The position numbers were made by a program, and so were the translations under genes. DNA of 64,000 nucleotides from JADJNY01 sp046349615. Its GTDB lineage: Bacteria > Planctomycetota > UBA1135 > GCA-002686595. The stretch is from the NCBI GenBank assembly GCA_046349615.1, contig JAXMBZ010000001.1, forward strand, positions 124,001-188,000, given 5' to 3'. Below the pieces are notes generated by a model, which saw only the letters and a program-made list of their open reading frames with translations, was not told the origin of the DNA and did not search any database. Shown here one piece after another: positions 1 to 8,640 of the stretch. The number at the start of each line of letters is the position of its first letter. Position 1 is the first letter of the stretch.

Positions 1-153
1 CCCGTCCGGCGCGCGCTCGCGCGTGATTCCTGCGCTCGCACGCCGGTCGGGCTCCACGCCGCGGGTTGTGGGATCCCCGGCGGGCCCCTACCCTCGGGGT
101 CGGTTCCCTCCATCGTTCGTCCAGCCGAGCCCCAGCTCGGACCGAGGTCGTGC

Positions 154-1881
154 ATGTCGTGCTCGCATCGCAGCCGTATCGTCGGCCTCGTCGTCGCCGC
201 CGCGAGCACGGTCTCGCTCGCGCTCGCTCGCCCCTTCCCGCAGAGCTGCGAGACGCTGCGCGTGAGTCGCGCGTCGACGCCGCTCGCGTCCTCGGCGACG
301 CTGCCCGCGCTCTCGGGCGACGGGCGCTACGTCGCGTTCCTCTCGAGCGCCTCGAACCTCGTCGCGAACGACACGAACGGCGTCGCGGACGTGTTCCTGT
401 GGGACGCGACGACGCGGACGATCGAGCGCGTCAGCGTGAGCTCGACCGGCGCGCAGGCGACGTGGGCGTCGGGCGCGCCGAACGGCGGTCGATGCGTGTC
501 GGTCTCCGCGGACGCGCGCTACGTCGCGTTCGACTGCGTCGACGGTGCGCTCGACCCGGCGTCGCTCGCGCCGACGGCGACGTGGAGCGATCCCTACCTG
601 TATGTGCGCGATCGCCAACTCGGCACGACGACGCGTTACGGCTCCGGCCTCTATCCCGACTTGAGCGCGGACGGACACCTCCTCGCGTTCGTGTCGGGCG
701 CGTTCCAGCTCTACGTCCGCGACCTCACGACGGGCGCGCTCACCCACGCGAGCGTCACCAACGGAGGCGCGACGTTGTCGGATGCGTCCGGCGCCTCGAA
801 CTGGCACATGGGTGGTCCCGAGTTCGACGGCTTCGATCTCTCCGCGAACGGCCGCTTCGTCGCGTTCCACACGTACGCCGCCGAGCTCTTCCCGCCGCCC
901 AACTACACGGGTGGCGTCGCGGTGCGCGACCTCGTGCTCGCGACGACGACGGCGCTCGGCGACGGCGATTTCTTCTTCCCGGTCGTGGCCGACGACGGGA
1001 CGGTCGTCGCGGCGGAGTTCCCCGCCGCCGGCGGCAGCCTCGTCGCCTACGCGCCGCCGTCGTACGCGCCGAGCGCGCTCTACGCGCCCTCCGGCGTCGG
1101 CGGATTTGCGGTTCCCGGCGGCATCACGCCCGACGGTCGCTACGTCGCGTTCGGGAACACGGCCCCGAACGTGTGGGTGCCCGACGCGAACGGTTCGATC
1201 GCGGACGTGCTCGTCGTCGATCGCACGACGGGTGCCTTGCGCCTCTCGAGCCAGAGCGACTCGAGCGCGCAGGGGAACGCCGCCTCGGTAGGCGCTTCGA
1301 TCTCCGACGACGGAGCGCGCGTCGCGTTCACGAGCTCGGCGACGAACCTCGTCGCGAGCGACGGCTCGGCCGCGCCGCAGGTCTTCCTGCGCGCGTGCGT
1401 CGACGCGCCGAGCGTGCTCTGTCCGGGCGACGGCACCGCGACGCCGTGTCCGTGCGGGAACTCGGGCGCGTCCGGACACGGCTGCGCGTCGTCGTCGAAC
1501 GCAGCAGGTGCATGGCTCGTCGCGAACGGCGTCGCGAGCGCGTTCGCGGACACGCTGTCGCTCGCGAGCTCGGGCACCACGAACGGCGTCGTGCTCTTCG
1601 TGCAGTCGACGGAGGCGCAGAACGGCGGGCTCGGCGTGCCGCTCGGCGACGGCGTCCTGTGCGTCGGCGGCTCCATCCTCCGGCTCGGCACGATGCAGGC
1701 GAGCGGCGGCCTGTCGCAGTACCCGAACGTCGGACAGGCGTCGATCTCCGTGCGCGGCCAGATTCCGCCCGGCGGCGGCGTCACGCGCGTCTACCAAGCG
1801 CGCTACCGCAACTCCGCGAGCTTCTGCACGCCCGACACGTTCAACCTGTCGAACGCGATCGCGATCGAGTGGCTCCCCTGA
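154..1881 (+). CDS. secreted PD40-type beta-propeller protein with planctomycete-type C-terminal domain
   Basis: The 575-residue protein starts with a short basic segment and a hydrophobic run (IVGLVVAAASTVSLALA), read as a Sec signal peptide. Residues about 35-410 contain repeats of the type LSxDGRYVAFxSxASNLVxxD followed by a strand ending in VxDRxTG. This is the TolB/PD40 propeller pattern. Residues about 425-575 form a separate module that opens with PCPCGNSG and GHGCASS and closes with YRNSASFC. The same module ends the unrelated propeller at 45027-47669. Role: probably a surface or periplasmic protein; no catalytic residues are recognisable. A GAGG a few bases upstream supports the ATG. 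Function unknown; propeller call firm. Confidence 0.8.
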   Translation: MSCSHRSRIVGLVVAAASTVSLALARPFPQSCETLRVSRASTPLASSATLPALSGDGRYVAFLSSASNLVANDTNGVADVFLWDATTRTIERVSVSSTGAQATWASGAPNGGRCVSVSADARYVAFDCVDGALDPASLAPTATWSDPYLYVRDRQLGTTTRYGSGLYPDLSADGHLLAFVSGAFQLYVRDLTTGALTHASVTNGGATLSDASGASNWHMGGPEFDGFDLSANGRFVAFHTYAAELFPPPNYTGGVAVRDLVLATTTALGDGDFFFPVVADDGTVVAAEFPAAGGSLVAYAPPSYAPSALYAPSGVGGFAVPGGITPDGRYVAFGNTAPNVWVPDANGSIADVLVVDRTTGALRLSSQSDSSAQGNAASVGASISDDGARVAFTSSATNLVASDGSAAPQVFLRACVDAPSVLCPGDGTATPCPCGNSGASGHGCASSSNAAGAWLVANGVASAFADTLSLASSGTTNGVVLFVQSTEAQNGGLGVPLGDGVLCVGGSILRLGTMQASGGLSQYPNVGQASISVRGQIPPGGGVTRVYQARYRNSASFCTPDTFNLSNAIAIEWLP

Positions 1882-2074
1882 ACTCGACGGAGCCGTCGAC
1901 CCGGATCGAAGCGGGCTTCGGGGCCGGCGCGGTCCGATCGGTCGGCGCGATGCGGTGGTGCGCACCCGCGCAGGAGGGCGGTCCGCTCGAGGGGCGCTCG
2001 CGTCGGAGCGACTCGCGCGCGGGAGCGGCCCGCGCGGCCCCGGAAAATCCTTCAGGGCGTCCGCGTTCCGGCCG

Positions 2075-2926
2075 ATGCCTGAGGCCATGGGTCTCCGCAT
2101 GCCCCGGGCGCTTCTCGCGCGCTGCGTCGTGCTCGCGCTCCTCGCGAGCGCCGTGCTCGTCGCCGTCCGGCGCGCTGCGCACGCGACGCTGGAGGCGGGC
2201 GAGCTCGCGCTGACGCACCCCGCGGGGGACGACCGCGCGCTCCCGCCCGGCTCGGGGCTCGCGCCCGCGCGCGCCGTCGACGCCGCCTCGGCCCGGCCCG
2301 CGCCCGAGATCCGCACGTGGAGCGAGCTGAAGGCGGACGCGACGCGGCTCCTCGGCCGGCGCGTGCGCTTCGTCGTGCAGATGCACAGCCGCGTCGAACA
2401 CTGGAACGCGTACCTCTCGCGCTTCGGTCCGCACGACACGGCGGTCTTCCAGTTCTGGGCCGACGAGCAGTTCCCGTGGCGCGTCGACGACTTCGATGCG
2501 CCGCTCGTGCGCCTCTTCGTCCGGCGCGACACGGACGCGGAGGCGGAGCTCGTGCGCGGCACGCGGTACGCGCGCTTCGAGATCGTCGGCACGGTGCGCG
2601 AGGTGTTCCTCGGCGAGCCGTGGGTCGAGGTCGAGAGCGCGCTCCTCCTGCCTGAGCGCGTCACCGAGGGCACGGTGATCCACGGCGGACGCGCGCTCGC
2701 GCTCGTCGAGAGCGGACAGTGGATCCTCGCGGCGTCCGAGGTCGACGTCGCGCTGCAAGCGAACCTCCCGCGCGCCGCGCGCGAGGAGCTCGAGCGTCTG
2801 CGTGACGACTGCCGTCGCCGCGCCGCGTCGCTCGGGAACGGCACGGAGCGCCGCGAGAGCCGCCCGTGGAAGGGCCCGGCGCCGAACGTGCGCCCGCCGA
2901 AGCCGCGCACGCCCGACGTCGACTGA
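2075..2926 (+). CDS. hypothetical membrane-anchored protein
   Basis: I do not recognise a family. The 283-residue product has an N-terminal hydrophobic stretch (LARCVVLALLASAVLVAV), a signal peptide or anchor. A proline/alanine-rich linker follows. Residues about 80-200 form a compact domain (WSELKADATRLLGRRVRFVV to LGEPWVEVESALLLPERV) whose pattern suggests a small beta-barrel of OB type, as in proteins that test nucleic acid or ligand binding; this is inference. The tail is basic and proline-rich. Three in-frame ATGs (2075, 2087, 2099) precede the hydrophobic segment and none has a convincing ribosome binding site, so the start may move by up to eight codons. Confidence 0.6.
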   Translation: MPEAMGLRMPRALLARCVVLALLASAVLVAVRRAAHATLEAGELALTHPAGDDRALPPGSGLAPARAVDAASARPAPEIRTWSELKADATRLLGRRVRFVVQMHSRVEHWNAYLSRFGPHDTAVFQFWADEQFPWRVDDFDAPLVRLFVRRDTDAEAELVRGTRYARFEIVGTVREVFLGEPWVEVESALLLPERVTEGTVIHGGRALALVESGQWILAASEVDVALQANLPRAAREELERLRDDCRRRAASLGNGTERRESRPWKGPAPNVRPPKPRTPDVD

Positions 2927-3171
2927 TCCGTCCTCGCGCGTCGTCGTCGCCGGAGTCGGGAGCGGGGAAACTCCTGCCTCGACCTCCACGGAGCCGCGTC
3001 CGCGCGCTCCGCGGCCGGTCAGCCGCGACCGCATCCGACGTCCTCGCGCTCTGAGCTCGCGTGCTCGTCGACCCCGCGTCGCGCACGAACCGATCTCGAC
3101 TTGCGCGCGTCGCGCGACCTGCTCCTCCGCGCCCGTTGCGCGCGCCGTGCGCGGCTGCGATCCTGCGCCGC

Positions 3172-4938
3172 ATGCTGTGCGAATTGGGGATCGAGAACCT
3201 GGCGCTGTTCGAGAGCGCCACGCTCGCGTTCGGCGCGGGCCTGAACGCGATCACGGGCGAGACCGGAGCGGGCAAGAGCCTGCTCGTCGACGCGCTCGAG
3301 CTCCTGCTCGGCGAGCGTCCGCGCGCGTCGCTCGTGCGCAAGGGCGCGAAGGAAGCGCGCGTCGAAGGGCGCTTCGTGCTGCCCGCCGAGAGCACGCGCG
3401 CGAAGGAGCTCGCGACGTGGTTCGAGGCGAACCTGCCCGGCGCGCTCGAGGAGTGGAACGAGCTCGAGCCCGGCGACGAGCGTGAACTCATCCTGACGCG
3501 CACGCTCTCCGCCGAGGGCCGCTCGCGCGCGTGGATCAACCATCGTCCGGCGACGCAGCGCGTCCTGCGCGAACTCGCGAGCCTGCTCGTCGAGATCCAC
3601 GGCCAGAACGAGCACCAACGCCTGCTCGAGACCGCCGAGCAGCGGCGTTTGCTCGACGCGTTCGGCGAATTGGAGCGCGAGCTCGCGGCGTACTCCGCGG
3701 CGCGCGCGACGTGGCTCGCCGCCGCGAACGCGCTCGCCGAGTTCGACGCGCGCGCGAGAGAGCGGCGCGACAAGCTCGACCTGCTCTCGTTCCAGGCGCG
3801 CGAGCTCGGCGAAGCGAAGCTCTCCGTCGACGAGCACCGCGCGCTGCTCGAGGAGCGCGAGCTCCAGCGCAACGGCAGCGCGCTCGCGAAGGAACTCGGC
3901 GCCGTCGTCGACGAACTCGTCGAAGGCGAGAGCGCGGCGCTCGGCGCGCTGCGGCGCGCGCAGCGCGTGCTCGAGCGCTGGGAAGCGAACATCCCCGCGC
4001 TCGCGGGCTCCGCGGAAGGCGTGCGGCAGGCGCTCGCGCACCTCGAGGAGTCCGCGCACGAGCTCGTGCGCTTCCAAGACGGGCTCGAGCACTCGCCCGA
4101 GCGCCTCGACGCGATCGAACAGCGCCTCTACGCGGTCGAGCGGCTCGAAGCGAAGTACCGCCTCGACGTCGCGGGCCTCGTCGCGAAGCAGGCCGAGCTC
4201 GTGCGCGAGCTCGCCGCGATGGAGACCGCGGCCGTGGACCACGCGGGCCTCGAGAAGGAGGTCGAGCGCACGCGCGCCGAGCTCGAGAAGCGCGCGAACG
4301 CGCTGACGCAGGCGCGGCGCGGGCTTCGTCCGCGCTTGAAGAAGGAAGTCGAGAAGCGCCTCGCCGACCTCGGCCTCGAGAAGGCGCGCTTCGAGGTGAA
4401 GGTCGAGCCGCGCACGGCGCCCGAGCTCGCCTCGCCCAACGTCGACGCCGCGCGTTCGCGCGCGCTCGCCGACGAACGGCGCTTCGGCCCCGACGGCGCG
4501 GACGCGGTCGAGTTCCTGCTCGCCGCGAACCCGGGCGAAGGCGCGGAGCCCCTGCGCCTCGTTGCGTCGGGCGGCGAGGCCGCGCGCATCATGCTCGCGC
4601 TGCGCACCGCGCTCAGCGTGAAGCAGTCGATCCCGACGCTCGTCTTCGACGAGGTCGACTCCGGCGTCGGCGGCCGCCTCGGTCCGAAGGTCGGCGAGCA
4701 CTTGAAGGAGCTCGCGGGCACGCAGCACCAGGTCCTGTGCGTCACGCACCTGCCCGCGATCGCGGCACTCGCGCACCACCATTTCCAGGTGAAGAAGAGC
4801 GTCGCGGGCGGGCGCACGAAGACGCTCGTCACCGAGCTCGACGGCGACGCCCGAGTCGCCGAGATCGCCGACATGATCGCGGGCGGCGCGAGCCAGGCGA
4901 CGGCGCGCGCGGAGGCGAAGCGGCTCCTGAAAGGCTGA
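3172..4938 (+). CDS. recN: DNA repair protein RecN
   Basis: SMC-like ATPase of double-strand-break repair; cytoplasmic. The 588 residues are close to the usual RecN length. Residues 29-36 are the Walker A loop GETGAGKS. A long charged helical middle (about 150-370) with ELE and RERR patterns is the coiled coil. The C-terminal half carries the ABC signature LVASGGEAARIMLAL, then Walker B TLVFDEVDSGVGG, and the His-switch segment VLCVTHLPAIAALAHHHF, all characteristic of RecN. An upstream in-frame ATG at 3061 would add an unconserved extension; the start at 3172 gives the typical MLxELxIxNLALxE beginning. The gene is followed by a hairpin and a convergent TetR gene. Confidence 0.95.
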   Translation: MLCELGIENLALFESATLAFGAGLNAITGETGAGKSLLVDALELLLGERPRASLVRKGAKEARVEGRFVLPAESTRAKELATWFEANLPGALEEWNELEPGDERELILTRTLSAEGRSRAWINHRPATQRVLRELASLLVEIHGQNEHQRLLETAEQRRLLDAFGELERELAAYSAARATWLAAANALAEFDARARERRDKLDLLSFQARELGEAKLSVDEHRALLEERELQRNGSALAKELGAVVDELVEGESAALGALRRAQRVLERWEANIPALAGSAEGVRQALAHLEESAHELVRFQDGLEHSPERLDAIEQRLYAVERLEAKYRLDVAGLVAKQAELVRELAAMETAAVDHAGLEKEVERTRAELEKRANALTQARRGLRPRLKKEVEKRLADLGLEKARFEVKVEPRTAPELASPNVDAARSRALADERRFGPDGADAVEFLLAANPGEGAEPLRLVASGGEAARIMLALRTALSVKQSIPTLVFDEVDSGVGGRLGPKVGEHLKELAGTQHQVLCVTHLPAIAALAHHHFQVKKSVAGGRTKTLVTELDGDARVAEIADMIAGGASQATARAEAKRLLKG

Positions 4939-5016
4939 TCGCCGCCGCGGAGTGCGCGGTCACGTGCACGCGCTCCGGCGCCGTGGGACGCGTCGCTGCG
5001 CCCCGGAAAAAGGTTG

Positions 5017-5056
5017 GACCGCCGTCGGGAGCTCTCTTCGACTCCCGGCGGCGGTC
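5017..5056. terminator. hairpin between convergent recN and tetR-type gene
   Basis: Two 15-base arms (5017-5031 and 5042-5056) pair with one mismatch around a 10-base loop. The hairpin sits between the convergent ends of recN and the TetR gene. There is no T-run, as is common in very GC-rich genomes. A bidirectional terminator is the simplest reading. Confidence 0.5.
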
Positions 5057-5139
5057 ACTCTCTTCACGTGCGACGCGGCCCCCCTAGATCGGTCCGCGTC
5101 GCCTACGGTCTTCCCAGCTTCGTCTACGGGAGACCGTGC

Positions 5140-5745
5140 TCAGCGTTGGCGCAGACCTTCGAGGACGAGCGCGACCACGCGGCGCGTCTTCTCCTCGACC
5201 TCGGTCCGAGAGCCCAACTCCCGCCCGGACAGCGAGTAGGGGAGGAGCCCGTTCGTCGCGAGGAGCACCGTCCGCGCGACCTGCTGCGGGTCGGCGACGC
5301 GCAGCGTGCCCGCGCGCTGGCCCTCGGTCAGCACGAGGGCGAAGACGTCGGCCTCCTGCGAGAAGTACCGCTCGCGCCGGTCGAGGTACGCGCCGCGGAG
5401 CACGCTGAACATGTCGTCCAGGCTCTCGTGGTACGCGTGGACGCTGTCGAAGCGGTAGAGCACGCGCGCCGTCAGCATCCGCTCGAGCCGCTCCTCCGCC
5501 GGTCCGCCGGCGTAGAGGATGTGCTTCAACTCGTCGATCAACCGTTCGACGACCCGGTCGATCGAGGCGAGGAAGATCTCCTCCTTGCTCGTGAAGTGCA
5601 CATAGACGGTGCGCCGCCCGATGCCGGCCTCCCGCGCGAGGTCGTCGGCGGTGGTCTTCTGGTACCCGTACCGCGCCAGCATCCGGTCGGCGGCGTCGAG
5701 GATCCGCTCCCGCATCGGGGAGCGCGTCACGTTCCTGAGGATCAT
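5140..5745 (-). CDS. TetR/AcrR family transcriptional regulator
   Basis: The 201-residue protein has a classical TetR N-terminal helix-turn-helix: RERILDAADRMLARYGYQKT, then DDLAREAGIGRRTVYVHFTSKEE, covering residues about 11-55. The C-terminal three quarters is a helical ligand-binding and dimer domain of typical size with no assignable ligand. The start was placed at the ATG encoding MILRNVTRSPMRERIL; the frame stays open much further upstream only as antisense to manA. The gene diverges from manA with a 329-bp spacer that contains short inverted repeats, so autoregulation is plausible. Target genes are unknown. Confidence 0.85.
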   Translation of the reverse strand: MILRNVTRSPMRERILDAADRMLARYGYQKTTADDLAREAGIGRRTVYVHFTSKEEIFLASIDRVVERLIDELKHILYAGGPAEERLERMLTARVLYRFDSVHAYHESLDDMFSVLRGAYLDRRERYFSQEADVFALVLTEGQRAGTLRVADPQQVARTVLLATNGLLPYSLSGRELGSRTEVEEKTRRVVALVLEGLRQR

Positions 5746-6074
5746 GCCTGAAGTGTACTCCTGCACGAATCTGGTGTTGTTGTGCAATGGTAAGACCCTC
5801 TCCCCAGGCCCCGAAGGCCGGTTGGGGGAGCCCGGGCGGCCCGAGCGGCCTGCCGACCGATCGGGTGCGCGGGCGGGAGGCGAGCTCCCGGGGAGGCGTG
5901 CACGGAAGTCCTCGAAGCGGCCCGGCGGGCAGGCCGAACTGCGCAAAGTCGGTGCATGGAGAGCGTCGCGGCGCGTCCCGCGCCCTCGGGCCCAGCCCCA
6001 GCACGCGGGCCGCGTCGCGCCAGCCGGCGAATGTCGCGCGGGGGGGCGAAGCGCTCCGCTACCTTGGTCCGCCC
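5746..6074. promoter_or_regulatory. 329-bp divergent intergenic region between the TetR gene and manA, with a possible operator
   Basis: No gene is supported here. Close to the TetR start, TGCAC at 5762-5766 and GTGCA at 5782-5786 form a short inverted repeat. With the A/T-richer stretch between them, this is the only locally AT-rich patch and is a candidate operator/promoter for the TetR gene. The remainder is GC-rich with no clear motif. Weak evidence. Confidence 0.3.
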
Positions 6075-7088
6075 ATGTCCGCGCCGACCCCGCTCGAGCC
6101 CCTGCGCTTCCAGCGCCAGTTCCTGGAGAAGCCCTGGGGCGGGCGCGCGCTCGAGCGCGTGCTCGGCCTGACGCTTCCGCCGGGGAAGATCGGCGAGACG
6201 TGGGAGCTCGTCGACCGCGACCGCGAGAACTCCGTCGTCGTCGAGGGCCGTTTCCAGGGCACCGCGCTGCGCACCCTGATGCGCGAGCGCGCGAGCGAGC
6301 TCCTCGGCCGCGCACGACCGTCGCCCGCGGGCGAGTTCCCGGTGCTCGTGAAGTTCCTCGACGCGCGCGAGGACCTGAGCGTGCAGGTCCATCCGCACGA
6401 CGAACACGCGCGCTTCCTCCCGCCCGGCGACGCGCCGAAGACCGAGTGCTGGTACGTGCTCGACGCGGGACCGGAGAGCGTCCTCTACCACGGCCTTCGT
6501 CCGGGCGTCGACGCCGCCACGTTCGCCGCGCGCGCGTCGGGTCCCGGCGTCGTCGAGCTGCTCGAGCGCCACCGCGTGCGCGCCGGCGACTTCGTCTTCG
6601 TCCCGGGCGGCACCGTGCACGCGATCGGCGCGGGGATCGCGCTCGCGGAAGTGCAGCAGACCTCCGACACGACGTACCGCCTCTACGACTGGGGCCGCCT
6701 CGACGATCGCGGACGACCGCGCGCGACGCACGTCGAGGCGGGCTTGCGCGTGATCCGCTTCGGACACGAGGCCGCGGCGCCGTTGCGTCCCGCCGCCGTG
6801 CGGAGCGCGGACGGTGTGCGCTCGGTCGAGCTCGTCGACGCTCCCGCGTTCGCGGTGGAGCTCGTCGTGCTCGACGCGGGGACGCGCTTCGCGCTCCCGG
6901 CGCTCGGCCGTGCACGGATCCACGTCGTGCTCGCCGGCCGCGGAGCGCTCGCCTGGCGCGCGGAGAGCGCGAGCCACGGCAAGGAGCTCGCGCCCGGCGA
7001 CGTCTGGCTCGTGCCGGCGAGCCTCGGAGACCACGTGATCGAAGCGCGCGAGCCGATGCGATTGCTCGCCGTGCGCACGCAGGAGTGA
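6075..7088 (+). CDS. manA: mannose-6-phosphate isomerase, type I (class III)
   Basis: Zinc enzyme interconverting mannose 6-phosphate and fructose 6-phosphate in the cytoplasm. The 337-residue product begins with the family hallmark FLEKPWGGRALERVLG and GxxWELVDRDRENSVV. Metal-binding motifs are visible: QVHPHDEHA (Gln and His), KTECWYVL (Glu) and GTVHAIGAGIALAEVQQTSDTTYRLYD cut into its parts, with the last His after GT. Length matches the short bacterial class. The ATG at 6075 follows GGTCCGCCC without a strong ribosome site; in-frame sequence upstream is low-complexity and was excluded. The pseudouridine synthase starts one base after the stop, so both are probably cotranscribed. Confidence 0.93.
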   Translation: MSAPTPLEPLRFQRQFLEKPWGGRALERVLGLTLPPGKIGETWELVDRDRENSVVVEGRFQGTALRTLMRERASELLGRARPSPAGEFPVLVKFLDAREDLSVQVHPHDEHARFLPPGDAPKTECWYVLDAGPESVLYHGLRPGVDAATFAARASGPGVVELLERHRVRAGDFVFVPGGTVHAIGAGIALAEVQQTSDTTYRLYDWGRLDDRGRPRATHVEAGLRVIRFGHEAAAPLRPAAVRSADGVRSVELVDAPAFAVELVVLDAGTRFALPALGRARIHVVLAGRGALAWRAESASHGKELAPGDVWLVPASLGDHVIEAREPMRLLAVRTQE

Positions 7089-7089
7089 C

Positions 7090-8640
7090 ATGGAACGCGA
7101 CGACATCGAACGACTCGAAGAAGGTCTCCAGGAACACGGGCTCACGGCCGCGGAGAAGCCGCGTCCCGGTGCACCGAAGGACGACGAGGAGCCTGCCGAG
7201 AACGAAGACGGCGACGACGAAGGCTCCGAGGACGCGGACGACGAGCTCGTGCTCGACAGCGACGAGCTCCGCGCCGAGGTCGAGGACGACGAGACGCTCC
7301 CTGGCGACGTCGAGGACGAGCCCGCGCCGTTCGCGGACGACGAGGACGCGCCGCCGGCCGAGCTCGTGCGCCTCAACAAGTACCTCGCCGACCACGGCGT
7401 CGCGTCGCGGCGGCGCTGCGACGAGCTGATCGCGGAGGGACAGGTGACCGTCGACGGGAAGACCGTCACGGAACTCGGCCTCAAGGTCGACCCCACGAAG
7501 CAGACCGTCGAGATCGACGGCTTCGTGCTCAAGCCGAAGGGCCTGCGGCGGCGCTACTACCTCCTGAACAAGCCCTCGGGCGTCGTCTGCACGAACGAGC
7601 CGCGCGAGCTCCGTCCGCGCGCCGTCGACTTGATCACGGATCCGCGCAAGGGGCGCATCTACACGGTCGGCCGGCTCGACGAGGAGTCGAAGGGGCTGAT
7701 CCTGCTCACGAACGACGGCGCGTTCGCGCAGCGGATCATGCACCCGCGCCACGGCGTCGAGAAGACGTACCTCGTCCGCGTCGCGGGCAAGATCGACGAG
7801 GACGCGCTCGCGAAGATCCGGAACGGCATCCATCTGTCGGAGGGCCGCACGTCGGGCGCGCGCGTGCTCGTGCACCAGCGCGAGCGCGACTCGTCGTGGC
7901 TCAGCGTCACGATCCACGAAGGCATGAACCGCGAGATCCGCCGCTCGTTCGCGCGCGTCGGCTTCAAGGTGCTCGAGCTCAAGCGCACGCGCATCGGCCC
8001 GCTGACCGATCGCGGGCTCAAGATCGGACGCTGGCGCGAACTCACGCACTCCGAGATCGTCGCGCTGACGAGCAACGCGAGGCCCGCGGCGAGCGGCGCG
8101 AAGCGCGGGAAGTCGGGCGGCCGTCCGCCGCGCACGTTCTCGAGCAAGGCGGGCGTCGAGCGCGCGGGGGAACGGCTCGCGGAGCGCGCGCGTGAACGCG
8201 CGGAACGCGAAGCGCGCGGCGAGACGTTCGAGCGCGGTGCGCGTCCGCCGGGACGCTCGAAGTCGTCCGGCGGCGGCGCGAAGCGTCCCGCCGGCGGAGG
8301 CAAGTCCTTCGGCGGCGGCAAGTCGTTCGGCGGCGGCAAGTCCTTCGGGCCGGGCAAGTCGTTCGGAGGCGGGCGCAAGGCCTTCGAATCGAGCGGGAAA
8401 GGCCGCTCGTTCGGCGCGTCCGACGACGGTGAAGGCCTCGGCGCGCCGCGTCGCGAGCGCGGAGGCTTCGGCGGTCCGAAGCGTCCGTCGGGCGGCGCTC
8501 GACGCGGTCCGCCTTCGTTCGGCGGCGGCGGTCGCGGTCGTCCGTCGTCGGGCGGCGGGAAGCGCGGGAGCTCCGGCGGTCGGCGCGGCGGCGGTTCGTT
8601 CCCTTCGCCCATGCGCAAGCGCGGCGGAGGCGACGCGTGA
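7090..8640 (+). CDS. RluB/RsuA-type rRNA pseudouridine synthase with long acidic N-terminus and Gly-Lys-Ser-Phe tail
   Basis: Catalyses uridine-to-pseudouridine conversion in rRNA. The 516 residues are about twice the usual core. Residues 1-92 are a strongly acidic, disordered-looking extension. Residues 93-140 are an S4 RNA-binding domain (RLNKYLADHGVASRRRCDEL). The catalytic domain follows, with GRLDEESKGL and the catalytic aspartate at residue 197, then EGMNREIRRSFARVGF. After about residue 330 comes a 180-residue tail rich in Gly, Lys, Arg and Ser, with a repeat of the form GGGKSF. The tail resembles RGG-type RNA-binding tails. Whether it acts on 23S (RluB-like) or 16S cannot be decided. 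It is translationally coupled to the M16 gene by a 4-base overlap. Confidence 0.88.
   Translation: MERDDIERLEEGLQEHGLTAAEKPRPGAPKDDEEPAENEDGDDEGSEDADDELVLDSDELRAEVEDDETLPGDVEDEPAPFADDEDAPPAELVRLNKYLADHGVASRRRCDELIAEGQVTVDGKTVTELGLKVDPTKQTVEIDGFVLKPKGLRRRYYLLNKPSGVVCTNEPRELRPRAVDLITDPRKGRIYTVGRLDEESKGLILLTNDGAFAQRIMHPRHGVEKTYLVRVAGKIDEDALAKIRNGIHLSEGRTSGARVLVHQRERDSSWLSVTIHEGMNREIRRSFARVGFKVLELKRTRIGPLTDRGLKIGRWRELTHSEIVALTSNARPAASGAKRGKSGGRPPRTFSSKAGVERAGERLAERARERAEREARGETFERGARPPGRSKSSGGGAKRPAGGGKSFGGGKSFGGGKSFGPGKSFGGGRKAFESSGKGRSFGASDDGEGLGAPRRERGGFGGPKRPSGGARRGPPSFGGGGRGRPSSGGGKRGSSGGRRGGGSFPSPMRKRGGGDA

Noticed and set aside
1884..1899. TCGACGG-AG-CCGTCGA after the first gene as a terminator
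   Set aside because: The loop is too short and the stem weak compared with the other hairpins here, with no support from gene orientation.
88..2910. 940-codon minus-strand frame over the first two genes
   Set aside because: Low-complexity Arg/Ser/Ala content, no signal or domain; the plus-strand propeller protein is convincing.
5140..8049. 969-codon minus-strand frame covering manA and the pseudouridine synthase
   Set aside because: Only its last 201 codons (the TetR protein) are real. The rest is antisense to conserved genes.
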